From assembly GCA_023101725.1 (NCBI GenBank), contig JALJCO010007810.1, forward strand, positions 62,001 through 126,000: a stretch of 64,000 nt of DNA, in the 5' to 3' direction. Position 1 is the stretch's first letter, and each line of letters starts with the position of its first letter. The translations under genes were made by a program, and so were the position numbers. Under the pieces are notes generated by a model. That model had not been told where the DNA came from. It did no database searches and worked only from the letters and a program-made list of their open reading frames with translations. Below are positions 11,082 to 22,229 of this stretch, piece by piece. The DNA is from Atherinomorus stipes. Its lineage: Eukaryota; Chordata; Actinopteri; Atheriniformes; Atherinidae.

Positions 11082-12991
11082 CTACGAGGTGGTGGTTGAG
11101 GTGATCACCTGGCCGTCCGTCACCTCCTCTGTGAGCACTATAACCTTTTTAGTTGTAGTGACTTCTGAACTGCCAAAACTGAAGACACAAAGACATACAG
11201 TGCAAACATTAAAAACATTCTGCAGGTTTTATCCATAAAACTAGCCATTTTCCTTTTCTTACCCTCCCTCTCCGTCCAGCAGCCTCCTGTACTCTGTAAT
11301 CTCCAGCTCTAGTCGGGTCTTGATGTCGAGCAGCATCCTGTACTCCTGGCTCTGGCGCTCGGTGTCAGCGCGTAGCTGCATCAGCTGCTCCTCCAGGCTC
11401 GCCACCTGCATCTGGAAGCCTTGGATCTTCATGGCATACCGTGACTCAGTTTCAGCCAAAGTGGCTTCCAGAGCTGCTTTCTGAGGAGAAGAGAAAAGAG
11501 GGGAAAAGCTGAAGCTGAAGTCTGCAAAGGATGCAGATAAAAGTGGGGTTAAAACCCAACTATAATCATTTACCATGCTCTGTTGTGACTGCAGCTCAAT
11601 CTCTAGGCCTTGCAATGTGCGACGGATCTCAGAGATTTCTGACTTGGATGTTTGCAGGATTTCTGTGCTTTCTATCACCTCTTTGGTCAGCACCTCCGTC
11701 TGCAGCAGACAAAGGAGAATTTAGTCATGAATCAAAAATCTGTGCAGACTAAGTTGAAATGCTTCATTGTGACAACAAAGTTTTCTCCAATCTCACTTTT
11801 GAATCAAACCATGTCTGAAGTTCTCTCTGGTTCTTAGCAGCCGCTGTCTCATACTGCTCACGGATCTCAGCCATGATGCTGGTCAGGTCTTCCTGTGGCT
11901 TTGCGTCAACCTCCACGTTGATCTGACAGTTCACTTGGCCCCTCATAGCTGCCAATTCCTGTTGCAAAAATGGGATTTCTTTGCTGACTTGTCTGAGTGA
12001 GAATTATATGCAACATTCAGCCAAATCCAAGGCAACTTACATTCACTCATGTTTGCTACTCACCTCCTCATGGTTCTTCTTAAGGAAGACGAGCTCCTCC
12101 CTCAGGCCTTCTATTTGCAGCTCCAGGTCTGATCTGGCTAACGTCAGCTGATCCAGCAGTTTCTTTAGGTCACCGATATCCGCCTCCACTGATGTGCGCA
12201 TGCCAAGCTCATTCTCATACCTGTGGCACAGACGGTTCATTTCAGCATCTTCCATTTACATCTGTCTCTGTTTTGCTCGTCTTAAACACGTTTTTATTTT
12301 CCTGATGCTTACTTGGTTCTGAAGTCATCTGCTGCTAGTTTTGCATTCTCCTGGGCCAGAAAAATGCCTCCATTGACACAAATGGCGTCCCGGATCTGTG
12401 CGATACCAAAATGTGCATTTCTAAAGACTTGCAAGCCTTATTTAATGACACTAACTGAAACACTGATATGTCTGTGTTGCAAGAGAAATGACAGTTACAT
12501 GCTTCTAAACATACCTTATCCTGCAGGTCGTTAATGGTGGCCTCATAAGCTGAGTAATCACGAGCAGACGGGGCAGCTTTACTCTCCAAGAACTGTTTGA
12601 TCTTCAGCTCAAGTTCGGCGTTGGCCTTCTCCAGGGTGCGCACCTTGTCCAGGTAAGAGGCCAGCCGGTCGTTCAGGTTCTGCATTGTAGCTTTCTCATT
12701 GGCCCCAACATGGAGGTCCATTCCACCTCCTGCTCCAAAGCCTGCACCAAAGCCTGCACCAGAGCCTGCTCCAAAGCCTGCACCACCCCCCATACCAAAG
12801 CCATAGCCACCACCTGCACCACCTGCAGCCCCAAAACCACCAGAGGAAACAGAGATTCTGGCTCCACTGCCCCCTGCTCCACCATAGACGCTTGAGGCAT
12901 ATGACCTCCGCACTGTGCCCCCACCCAGGCTTCTAGAGGAGCGGCCAGAATATGCGCTCGACATGCCGCTGGTCCTTGAAATGGTATTCAT
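11082..12991 (-). CDS. type I keratin K2, glycine-rich head (seven coding exons, 439 aa)
   Basis: Type I keratin, epithelial intermediate-filament subunit. Exons in coding order: 12991-12515, 12395-12313, 12220-12064, 11958-11797, 11699-11574, 11480-11263, 11178-11082. Lengths 477, 83, 157, 162, 126, 218 and 97 join in frame. The head (residues 1-98) is rich in Ser, Arg, then Gly ([20 protein letters not shown]). The rod starts at [15 protein letters not shown] and ends at [10 protein letters not shown] near residue 407. The tail contains [16 protein letters not shown] and ends in Thr/Ser. Residues that K1 splits between a tiny exon 7 and exon 8 lie here in one terminal exon. The start ATG begins MNTISRTSG, ~75 bases below a TATA-like box. 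It faces K1 tail to tail. The orthologue is not assigned; it resembles the major fish epidermal type I keratins. Confidence 0.95.
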
Positions 12992-13063
12992 TGTTGAGGC
13001 TGCTCAGGAGGTCTGCCTGCCTTGGAGAGGAGTTTGCGGAGATGTGCAGCTCTGCTGCTGGCC

Positions 13064-13074
13064 CCTTTTTATCC
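13064..13074 (-). promoter_or_regulatory. TATA-like box of K2
   Basis: The coding strand reads GGATAAAAAGG about 75 bases before the K2 start codon. The position suits a TATA box. Confidence 0.6.
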
Positions 13075-13209
13075 TGCACACGACTGCTACGTCTGTTACT
13101 GCCCCCTCTGTGGGTGGAGCCCTGCAGCCCTGATGGGATGAGCATGACCAAAAAAATGAGTATGAAGTCCCACCCAAAGCCTCCTGAATCTGCCCATGCA
13201 ACATCAGAA

Positions 13210-16200
13210 TGAATCAGTTTAGCCTTTTATCAAACCTCAGACAGTCACACTTTAACACACTTCCAAACCTCATCCAAGATATTAAATATTCAGCATTGAC
13301 AGTATAACTTTGCTCTAGAATCATTTGTGTAAAAGCTTTATCACTGTTTCTGCAAATTATTCAGTAAATCGTGAAACAACAACACCCTTACACATCTGTC
13401 TGATTCAAGTCAGATTTGACAGGTTTCAAATCTTGTTAGTTTTATTCTGGATGATGTAACTTCTCTGACTTTGTGTCATCCTCATTGTGCAAGAAGACCA
13501 CACTGTTATTGAAACCTGTTTTGCTACCAAGGCAATAAGCCCTGAAACAATAAAATTCATCAGTATCGACTGACTTTAACCTGGATGACATCCAACAAGA
13601 ACATTCTCACACACTTCTGTTTTTTTCTCAGCATAGCTTTCCATGCAACTCACATTTGCATGTATGTTCATGCTGAGTAATTGTCACTTCTTAAACTCTG
13701 CTGTCATTTCATCGGGTAACCGCCTGCAGGGCTTTGCTTTTATAGATGTTTCTGTGGAAGGCCGGCCCTCTTCAAAACTCTGCAAACTGAGTTGGCTTGG
13801 ATGCTCTCAACTGAAATGACTGCATGTTATTTTCTTGGCATTGCACGCTGGCACATTGATGGAGCCAAAATGAAAACAAGCTCTTGCCTGTTTGCTTCTT
13901 TCCATCTTTTCGTCATTTACAATGCCTCCGAGGATTTCACTCAACTGTCTCACATCGAACTTGTGGAAACGATGCTTTGATTTAAAAAGAGGGATTTAAC
14001 CTTTTCCATCCAGTTCTGGATTCATTTTTCTAACAATTACAGCAACAATGCAAGCATTGTACGTCAGGCCTTTGGCTCCAGTAAAAGTTTTTTTAATACA
14101 TCCAGCCACCAAACATGGCAGACTGCTTATACAGTACATGACTCAGCAAAATGCAGATCATGGATGTTTTTCATTTTGAGCTTGCAAACTCATCTCATGC
14201 ATGATGTGCTAAACAGCTTCAGATCACATTCGTGTGCTGATCTGTTTTAGAGCACAGCTGCGCTTCGGTGAAGACATTATTTTCTCCCGTACTCAGCAAT
14301 CTCCCACAAATCTGCATGGACACATTGCACCACATAAAACAGGCATCCTGCAGAAACAAACACAGTCATAAACACAAATGCATGCCATCCACGTCAGACA
14401 TCAGACCACTGTGTTCTGCCTTCTGGCTCAAGCTGTTCGCATTTTCAAACATCACATATTAAACACCAAACTGAAAACGATAAAATCACTTTTAACCCGA
14501 AAAATGCCTGAAACCTAAAATCCTTTGCATCTGGGAGCTTTTCCATCACTAAATGACAAAAAACTTTGCTTAAAACCCTGTTTATCCACAATGTGGTATT
14601 CGAGGAGGTAGAAGAATACACTACAATAACTCTGAGTTTTCACACAGTAATAAATGGCAAATGTACAAAAAATGGTTATTTTTTTTCATATTTTTAGGTT
14701 CAAAGGGTTAAACAAAGCAATTACAACATTGATTAGTTTCAAGAGACGTTTTACAGAACGTTAAACTGATTGTTGTCAGAAAAGCTTTAAATTATCTTGA
14801 ATTATTTTTCCACTGGCAGTAAAACCAACTGTTATATCACACGGCTCCGCATGATGAATACAACTGGAATGATGGAAGAATAAGGTGTTTATGAGGTTAC
14901 AAAAAAACTCATCTGAAATTTGAAGCAATATTCTCCTCTGTGATCTACTGTAAAGTGAAACAGCTGTGCAACTTCTTGTCTTTAGAACAACTTCTGCACA
15001 CAACGCAAAAAAGTATTTGGGCTGCCGTTGCTTTAAATCATTTTTTCATATGCATTACACTTGATTATTTTGGTCCATAATAAAACATACCAACAGTGAT
15101 CCAGTCAGCTTGAAATTGAAAGAAACAAAAACCATTTATGTTCATTAACTGCTTCCATTTGCAGCAAATGATTGAATAGATCTTTAAGCTTGATTGATCT
15201 ACACAACTATTTAGTGCCAGTCTTACACAGACTGCAAAGACTCATGGGAAATGTCAGCATGAATTTTATGTTTTGTACCATCTAACTTCGAGTTATGTGT
15301 GAAGTTTACAGTCAGACAGTTGCTGATATGATCTGGTCTGTTTGATTTAATTTGAAACTATACAATGAAAATACTTTAATTTTGCATATTTTGTTGAAAA
15401 AGATACATTAGATAAGTCAAATATTTCATTCAAAGTAAATGTGAGTCTTTAAGTTGACTTTCCCTGAAATTGTCTCAGAGTGATTCAGATTCTTCATCTA
15501 AAGAAATTAAATATTCTAGTAAGTCTTACTTGAATCTGTCAAGTTGAACTAAGATAATGAATTTGAATAAACTCGGTTCATTTACCTCTAATTTGTTTAA
15601 ATGATTCATTTAAGTTAGTTCAACTATTGTCCTTTCATAGTGTACTTTGAGGTGAAACACAGAAGGCAAAAACTGAAAATTTTCAAAAGTTAATGCTTTC
15701 TACACAAATTACCAAAACATAGAAAGAAAGAGATTGTAAATATGGTGGCGTGCTGGGAAAACAGCTTTGATGTCAAAAAGACCAAGATTTGTGGCTTAAT
15801 GTGTCATGTTTAAACAAATGAAACTGATCCGGCTTCATCTCAGCTGTCAGGCATGGGGGTGGAAATGTCATCATAGGGTTTCCTGTAAGACCGGTGGTTT
15901 ACAGATTCAACAGCATCTCTGAAGCCTTCTGTGTGAAAGTTGAACTGAACTGGATCTGTTCATAAGAGTTGTTGTCTGCTTGTAAATCAACCAATAATTG
16001 GTTTGCAAAGAATAAACAGATGTTTTTTTTGTTTGTTTTTTTTTTTCCAAATGAAATTCCTAATTTTTTATTCCAGTAAAATACAGTAAGGACATATGAA
16101 ACATTCTGTACAAACAAAAGATAAGAAATTCAAAGTGAAATTTCAAAACATAAAAGATGCATCATATTAATTCATTCTAACTTCCTTGTCAGTGCTGACA

Positions 16201-16900
16201 TCACTGGGTTTTCTGGCCATGAGATACTGGCTGCAGGTTAGGGACTCACAGCCGACCTTCAACCATTGCGATGAAACCGAAGGAGTGTCATTGATTTGCT
16301 CCCCCTCCAACCAGCAGAGGAGCTAAATTACACCATGCGCAATGCTGTCATGGAGTGGACCATCGGGGCAATGATGGATGGCAGTGGGACATAGCGTTAC
16401 ACACCTGTACAGGTGTGTAAGATGGTGAGGGCATGTGCTACACAACTTGACACTAAAGGAGAACATGCCACTACCACCAGAGGCTAATGCTGTTCCTGAC
16501 CTGACCTCATCCCTTTGAACCAAATGCTGCAGGTGTACACCAGCATCTAGAAGTGATACACTTATAAAACACACAAGAGGGAGACAGTTTTTTCTCTTAG
16601 TTTATTCTCGAGTTCTATATGTGTTGTGCTTATCTCAATCAAGATGGTTTTAGTTTCCCAGAAGTCCTGAGCTACCCTCTTAACTGAACTGATTGTGTCC
16701 CTCTGCATTTGCTGAACTGCTGCTGAGGACTATACGCTACTGTATGCTATGGAAGGGTGAGGTGGTATCGGTTCACTGGTCTCACCCTCTTCAACCACAG
16801 CTTCAGGACTGCTGACCCATCTGAACCACCCTCCAGAAATAGAATTCAACAATAAATAAAGTAAATGGTTGTAAATGACATCTCAGTTATGTCTTTAAGC
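13210..16900. other. gene-free spacer upstream of K2
   Basis: No exon-like frames with splice sites were found. The region is AT-rich. 15340-15650 looks like a worn AT-rich dispersed repeat. A 10-bp inverted motif (ACACCTGTACAGGTGTGT, 16401-16418) is a small palindrome of unknown meaning. Confidence 0.4.
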
Positions 16901-16904
16901 AACT

Positions 16905-17056
16905 AAACAGTGTATGTTCTATATCTGTATCTACTGTATATATATCTATGTTCCATGTGCATGTTCTATATCTATATATTTTTTATGTTCATGTTCTGTA
17001 TCTTTATTTCTTTATCAATACAAGTTTTATATCTACAGTATCTATACATGTTCTAT
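16905..17056. repeat. AT-rich minisatellite-like repeat
   Basis: Loose repeats of ATGTTCTATATCTATATAT-like text recur about every 30-40 bases. They resume after the tRNA-like insertion, around 17195-17230, which suggests that element landed inside the repeat. Confidence 0.55.
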
Positions 17057-17193
17057 ATGTGGCAAGGTACGCAACGAGGGCCCAGGGGATTTGAGCCCTC
17101 AGACTCCCAGTTGAGAGTCACGCTCTTCCCTGTCAGCCAAAGGGACGTCCCTGTGGCCACGTAGCCAGGGTGCACGTAGCCACACTGTCACAT
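17057..17193 (-). repeat. tRNA-like short interspersed repeat, copy 1
   Basis: Ends are GTGGCA and ACACTGTCAC. On the minus strand it contains TTTGGCTGACAGGGAAGAGC, like a tRNA A box, and GGGCTCAAATCCC, like a tRNA B box, spaced as in tRNA-derived SINEs. It resembles copies at 29290-29408 (plus) and 43617-43777 (minus). Confidence 0.55.
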
Positions 17194-17310
17194 TTATCTA
17201 TTTGATCTATATCTATACATGTTCATTTTATCCTTTCAAACATGCTGTTGTTTCTGTTTTCTTCTTCTTCTTCTGTTTAAAATATTTTGAGGTATGTATC
17301 TGTTGTCAGT

Positions 17311-17755
17311 TGTCATGATCTGTGAGGGAGCTCTGCTTCCTGATTGGTCCCACCTGTGCCAATTACCCTCACTCTACTCACCTGTTTCTGCTGCTATTTA
17401 AGCCTCCTCTTCTCATCCTCCAGTTCCAGATTGTCTGAGTCCCTGTTACAGCGATCCAGTGCCCTTTGTCAAACCTTGCCCTTGGACCATAGCTTTTCTG
17501 CCTGCCCGGCTGTGGCTTTTGCCTGTCTTGGACCCTGACCTTTGCCTTGCCCCCCTGGATACCTTCCCTGGACTTCTGCCTGCCCAGCCGTTGACCTCAC
17601 CTTGTTGTTGCCTTACCCCTTCCTGGATTTTTATCATCATCGCTTTACAGCTTCTTCCCATCTTTTTTTTTTTTTGTTCCCCCTTAAAATAAACCTCAAC
17701 GTTACCTGTGCTGGTTTGGTTTTTCTTTGAGTCCAGGTTTCCTGCTCCCTGACAC
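17311..17755 (+). mobile_element. solo-LTR-like repeat
   Basis: About 445 bp run from TGTCATGATC to CTGACA(C). TCAGT lies immediately before it, and again one base after the final CA, so a 5-bp target duplication is possible. Inside are a TATA-like TATTTAAG (17395) and AATAAA (17688) in the order expected for an LTR. Pyrimidine-rich frames within it code for nothing I recognise. It could be a fish LTR or the 3' end of another retroelement. Confidence 0.45.
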
Positions 17756-17759
17756 TCAG

Positions 17760-18810
17760 TATAATTTTTTTTTGCACATTTTTGGTATACATTTGATTAA
17801 AAGAAAAATGGGGAAAAAGCCACAGGGCAGGAATTTCACGGCAGCCATGATTACCATGGCGGTCGTATTGCCCCTCTTTTTGGCCATGTTCTCCTTCAAA
17901 AATTATTAGCCTCATGGCCACAATGGCCATGGTGTCCTGATGTGTGCATCATTTTTCCTCTCTGCAGTTTTCCTGTCATCTGGAGTTATGACCGGTAGGT
18001 TCGATTCTACCTCAAACCACCGGAGTCGCACGGTATATAGCCAATGACACAAAGCATCACCGGCCAAACAGAATTTTACGATCAGACGTCCAGAGATGAA
18101 GTTTTGAGTGTTGCATTTTCAGCAGACCTTGGGCGGATCCAGATAACACATCAAATCTTCATAATCCACTGCCCACAAAAAGTTGAACTGCTGCTGGATG
18201 ATGAATCTGGATTTAATGCACATATTTGGTGTACAAATGTAAATATCCTTGTTTTTTAAATGTGATTTAAAGAATATGGTTGATTAGAGGTGCCACAATG
18301 AGATAAAAAAAAAAAAACGAAACAAATAAAATAAAGATAAATAAAACTGACAAAATGAAAATGCAACAGTGTAACACCTGACTCTCAAATCCCATCTTCA
18401 GGCAGTGATTCAGATTAAAATCTGATTAGGCTCATACAGGCCAGAGCTGGTCATTAATACCTGAAGTCAATTCTACAAATGTCTTTTTTCCAGAATTCTG
18501 AAAAATGCCTGTTTCAATGTCGGTGAAACATTCAAGTCAAAAACCCCCAAAACATTTAGCTGTAAAAGAATATATAGAGAGTTCATTTAAAAAAACAATT
18601 AACCACCATTTAGAAAAAACTGCGTTAACTGCTTCTGTAAATAAACTTATTTACTTTTTGAATATTTTCACCAAATCACACTCACATGAAATAGAGGGTT
18701 TTAATGTTGTTAAACGGAGATAGGAGGTTTGTACCTGACAGCGACGAAAAGCTGTTAACTCCGTTTTTTCTAAATAGTGGTTAACTGTTTTTGCAAATTA
18801 ACTCCTCATA
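17760..18810. other. gene-free spacer
   Basis: No gene seen. GTTAACTGC/GTTAACTCC-like phrases around 18620-18800 hint at inverted text, but no clean termini are visible. Confidence 0.35.
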
Positions 18811-18812
18811 TG

Positions 18813-19715
18813 TTAAAGGAATAGTACACTCACAGAATGATGTGCCTTCATTTTCTGCTCACCCTCATGCTGAGCAAGACTCTGGAGCACTTTTTAATCT
18901 CTCAAATGCAGCCAGAGATCAGACAAGTTTTTGTTTTTCCGCAACTTTCATATAATGGAGTTCACGGGCGACTGAACCAAAAAGGTCCATAAAAGTCCAC
19001 AAAAACTTGGCAATATTCCTCCATACTGCTCGTCCAATGTAATCCAAGTGTCCTAAGTGGGTAGCACCAAAATTTACCCGAAACAACATCATTTAGTATA
19101 TTTTTATAGCTTAAACAATACAACATCTAGCTGCCGTGAAGCGCATTCATGCGAGTTCACAACACTACAGAAGCCACAGCAGACAAGATCGCACATTCTC
19201 TTTTCCTTTCTTTTTTTGTTTTAAATCAATAGCTAACCCCTCTTGTGTTTGTCCCGGTTTGTCCACAGCTCGTTCACTCTTAGCACAATGTAAACAGCTA
19301 ATTTCTTCTTCTACGCTTGCATTATCGGCAGAGTAGGCGCTGAACGCCGCGACTTCCGCAGTGTCGCGAACTCGCATGAACGCGCAAATAGAAACTGCAA
19401 TGTACTACTGTTTAGGCTATAAAAATATACTAAATGATGTTGTTTCGAGTAATTTATGGACGCTACCCACTCAGGACACTTGGATTACATTGAGCGAGCA
19501 GTATGGGGGAGTATTGCCAAGTTTTTGTGGAGTTTTATGGACCTTTTTGGTTCAGTCGCCAGTGAACTCCATTATATGAAAGTTGGGGGGAAACGAAAAC
19601 CTGTTTGATCTCTGGCTGCATTTGAGATATTATAAAAGTGCTCCAGAGTCTTGCTCAGCATGAGGGTGAGTAGAAAATGAATGCACATCATTCTGTTGGT
19701 GTACTATTCCTTTAA
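18813..19715. mobile_element. TTAA-flanked element with ~250-bp terminal inverted repeats
   Basis: Left end TTAAAGGAATAGTACAC and right end GTACTATTCCTTTAA are inverse copies. The inversion continues for about 250 bp, from 18817 to about 19070 against 19460 to 19711. Both ends lie at TTAA, so it is probably a piggyBac-type nonautonomous element. The core (19070-19460) has only short frames. Confidence 0.75.
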
Positions 19716-20193
19716 AAGACTAAAACAATTCTGTGCAATAAACAGCTTCTTCATTTACTTCATTGAAATTGTACATACTTGAAATCATCATATTATGTGA
19801 TGGCCTTCATGCCCTAAAATTTGGCCTTTGTGCACTCCAAATGTTGACTACACCCGATGCCAAGTGGCTTTTCCCCTAAATGATGAAATTCTAGGCCTGC
19901 TACCTACCTATGTCTAAACAACAAAGATAAAAAACAAATTAAGTCTTTAATAAAAAAAAAAAAAAGTGCTGGAGGATGTACAACTAAATGTCTACATTGT
20001 AATTGTAAAAACAAAGCAAGGTTTAAACAAACACATACATAATGTAAAAGATAATAAACCAGCAGACTTTTTAAACATCTGTTAGAAACTTTAGATTAGG
20101 AGACATGTCTACCAGATGGGAAGCATTATCCCCTATGACTGATGGAAAACTGCATCAGGAAAGTAGCTGAGCAAGATGACAACCAAATTCTTA

Positions 20194-20763
20194 GGCCTGG
20201 GATATACTTGCTGTTGGCGACGCATCCGCGTCCGCATCATGGCGCCCACGCGTTCCCAGCGTACCTACGGCACGTAGGTCGCTCGCGTTGACGAGAGGTA
20301 AAGTGCCGCATGCGCGTGGTTCAATATTGACTTGAACGCTAGAGGTGCTCGTGCGTACAAAAAGCGTGAACACGAGGTCAGAGGTAAACACAATGGCGAA
20401 CACAATGGTGTCAGCGAGTAGTTTTGAAGAGCGTCTCTCGGACCTGGTCCGAAACTACAGACACTTATATGATATTTCCTCCCCGTTGCACAACAGTAGC
20501 AAAAGTGAAATGATCGTTTCTTCTTCGAGAGCAATAACATTGTCCATTTTCCACATACACCTGGGTCGTTCACGTATGCCCCGGAAAAACAATCTGACTG
20601 GCAGACTGACCTTTTTACATTCTCATGAAGTGCTGTGTACTCCTCCTAGCGGTGGCCTCCGGTATTGAGCGTTTCGGCCGCGACGTGCTGCAGCAAGTAT
20701 ATTCACAGATGACGCAGACCGCTTGCGTGAACGTTTGCGTCCACAGCAAATATATCCCAGGCC
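20194..20763 (+). mobile_element. Harbinger-like DNA transposon relic
   Basis: The ends GGCCTGGGATATACTTGCTG and CAGCAAATATATCCCAGGCC are inverse with slight mismatch. The interior is GC-rich with many CpG sites and repeats of the GCGTCCGC type. It encloses a fragment of a MADF-like DNA-binding protein. PIF/Harbinger elements commonly carry such a partner protein. No nuclease/transposase frame remains. The flanking bases (TTA and ATA) do not form an exact TWA duplication. Confidence 0.55.
20393..20500 (+). pseudogene. N-terminal fragment of a MADF-like protein
   Basis: From ATG 20393 the frame reads MANTMVSASSFEERLSDLVR, then NYRHLYDISSPLHNSSKSE. This resembles the start of MADF domains (an Arg/Leu-rich helix followed by a Tyr-rich 'LYD' helix) found in Harbinger partner proteins. 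After residue ~38 the similarity stops, so the gene is truncated. It lies inside the element at 20194-20763. Assignment is from motif memory only. Confidence 0.45.
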
Positions 20764-21250
20764 ATAGATTTGTCCAAATTTCCTTAATACAGTAAAGCTA
20801 ATGTTGCACTTTAATGGAGTTTTTATATTAAAGGAGACAGTAGTATCTTTTGTAGTCATGGACACACCAACCTTCCTTCAGCAGCTTATATTCTATCTGT
20901 TCAAACTTTGAATAAAAGATTGAGAAAAGCTGTTCATTCTCTAATGGTTTGGTTCAAGAATGCCGTAACAGGTACTAAGAGGAGCAAATATCTGCTTGTT
21001 CAAATACATAAAAAAAAACAAACAAACTTCCAACCTACTGCAATACATTCCTTATGCAGACATAAGAAGTCACACTGAGTCATTTCAGGGGGAAAAGACC
21101 AATAGAAATTTCATGAAAATTTGATTGAGGCTTCTATGCAGAGATTTACCTGCTGCTGGAGCAGCTTGATGTTTAGAGCTGCACACAACTCAGCTGATGT
21201 GAAAGTGCTTGTACAAACCAGGAAGCTGCAATTCAGAGAGACTTTAGCAA

Positions 21251-22222
21251 CAGGGGCGGAGCTTCGGGGTGGCCACGGCCACCCCACTGGCCACCGCCAC
21301 GCTTTAACCAGGCAACACTCAAGCAGTTACAGAGACCCCAAGCTGCTTCCAAACCACTTCCCCTTTTTATTTTAGACACTAGCTACCCCATACAGTTGGA
21401 TTTTTTAAGATCGGACATGTAGAAGTTAAAAATCCCACATTTAAAGGTAGAGTCTGAAGCCCCCCCACCGTTTCTGTTTGTAAACAGCAGCATTCAAACT
21501 TAGCGCCCCTCCCTCTCAGGCTAATAGCCGCCTCGTTCTTCAAACTATTCAGCTTCAAGTCTCTCCTTCAGAGCTCAGAAGCGGGTAAAAGCCAAACTAA
21601 TATTAGCCCTGGTTTTCCAACTTGCATTATCTAAAGCTCTTACCTTTGCTTCGGTGCATCGGCCGTTTTTTCTTTCTTTCTTTTTCCTTCGAGAGTTCGA
21701 GTGACTGGCGTCTGCTCCAATCCTGAGCTTATTCCCACACGGCGTCATGTCCTTAGCTCTGTCATTGGCTGGTGATATAAACAGAAATCTTCACCCAGAA
21801 ACGTCCCGAACACAACAAAACAAAGCTAAAGAGCGAATTACAGGCAGGGGGAGAGGGAGTTACGTTTAAACGTGCCACGGCACGCGAGTAGAGGCCCAAA
21901 AGTGCAGTTTGAGACGGATTTCCACTTACACAAGTCTACTGTAACGTTTGTTTTCAGGGGGGAAACATCGGACTCTACCTTTAAGCTTCTCTCGCTGACA
22001 TATTGCGATTGGGGAAAGAAAGCTTCTGCTTCACAGGAGAGACCCAAAACTGCTTCCAAACCACTTTTCCTTCTTATTTTACACACTAGCTACCCCAGAC
22101 AGGTGGATGTTTATATAATATATACAGTATACATGCGCTCTGGTATGTATTTATGGCCACCCCTATGTGAGTAATGGTCTCTCCCTGGCCACCCCAGTGA
22201 AAAATTTCTGGCTCCGCCACTG
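21251..22222. mobile_element. hAT-like element with 8-bp target duplication
   Basis: TTTAGCAA occurs just before (21243-21250) and just after (22223-22230), an 8-bp target duplication typical of hAT elements. The ends are imperfect inverse copies: CAGGGGCGGAGC at the left and GCTCCGCCACTG at the right, each followed inward by GTGGCCACCCC-type text. It contains no transposase and hosts a second element at 21441-21984. Confidence 0.7.
21441..21984. mobile_element. TTAA-type element nested in the hAT-like element (family A, copy 1)
   Basis: TTAAAGGTAGAGTC at the left and GACTCTACCTTTAA at the right form exact inverted ends at TTAA sites. A related copy with the same ends lies at 33673-34147. 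Nesting shows it inserted after the hAT-like element. Confidence 0.75.
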
Positions 22223-22229
22223 TTTAGCA

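Noticed and set aside
12673..13212. Several alternative frames over the K2 head
   Set aside because: Shadows of the glycine-rich K2 exon 1 and its promoter; the keratin frame explains the composition.
17344..17692. Overlapping pyrimidine-rich frames that look secreted or hydrophobic
   Set aside because: They lie within the LTR-like repeat; low-complexity composition explains the openness.
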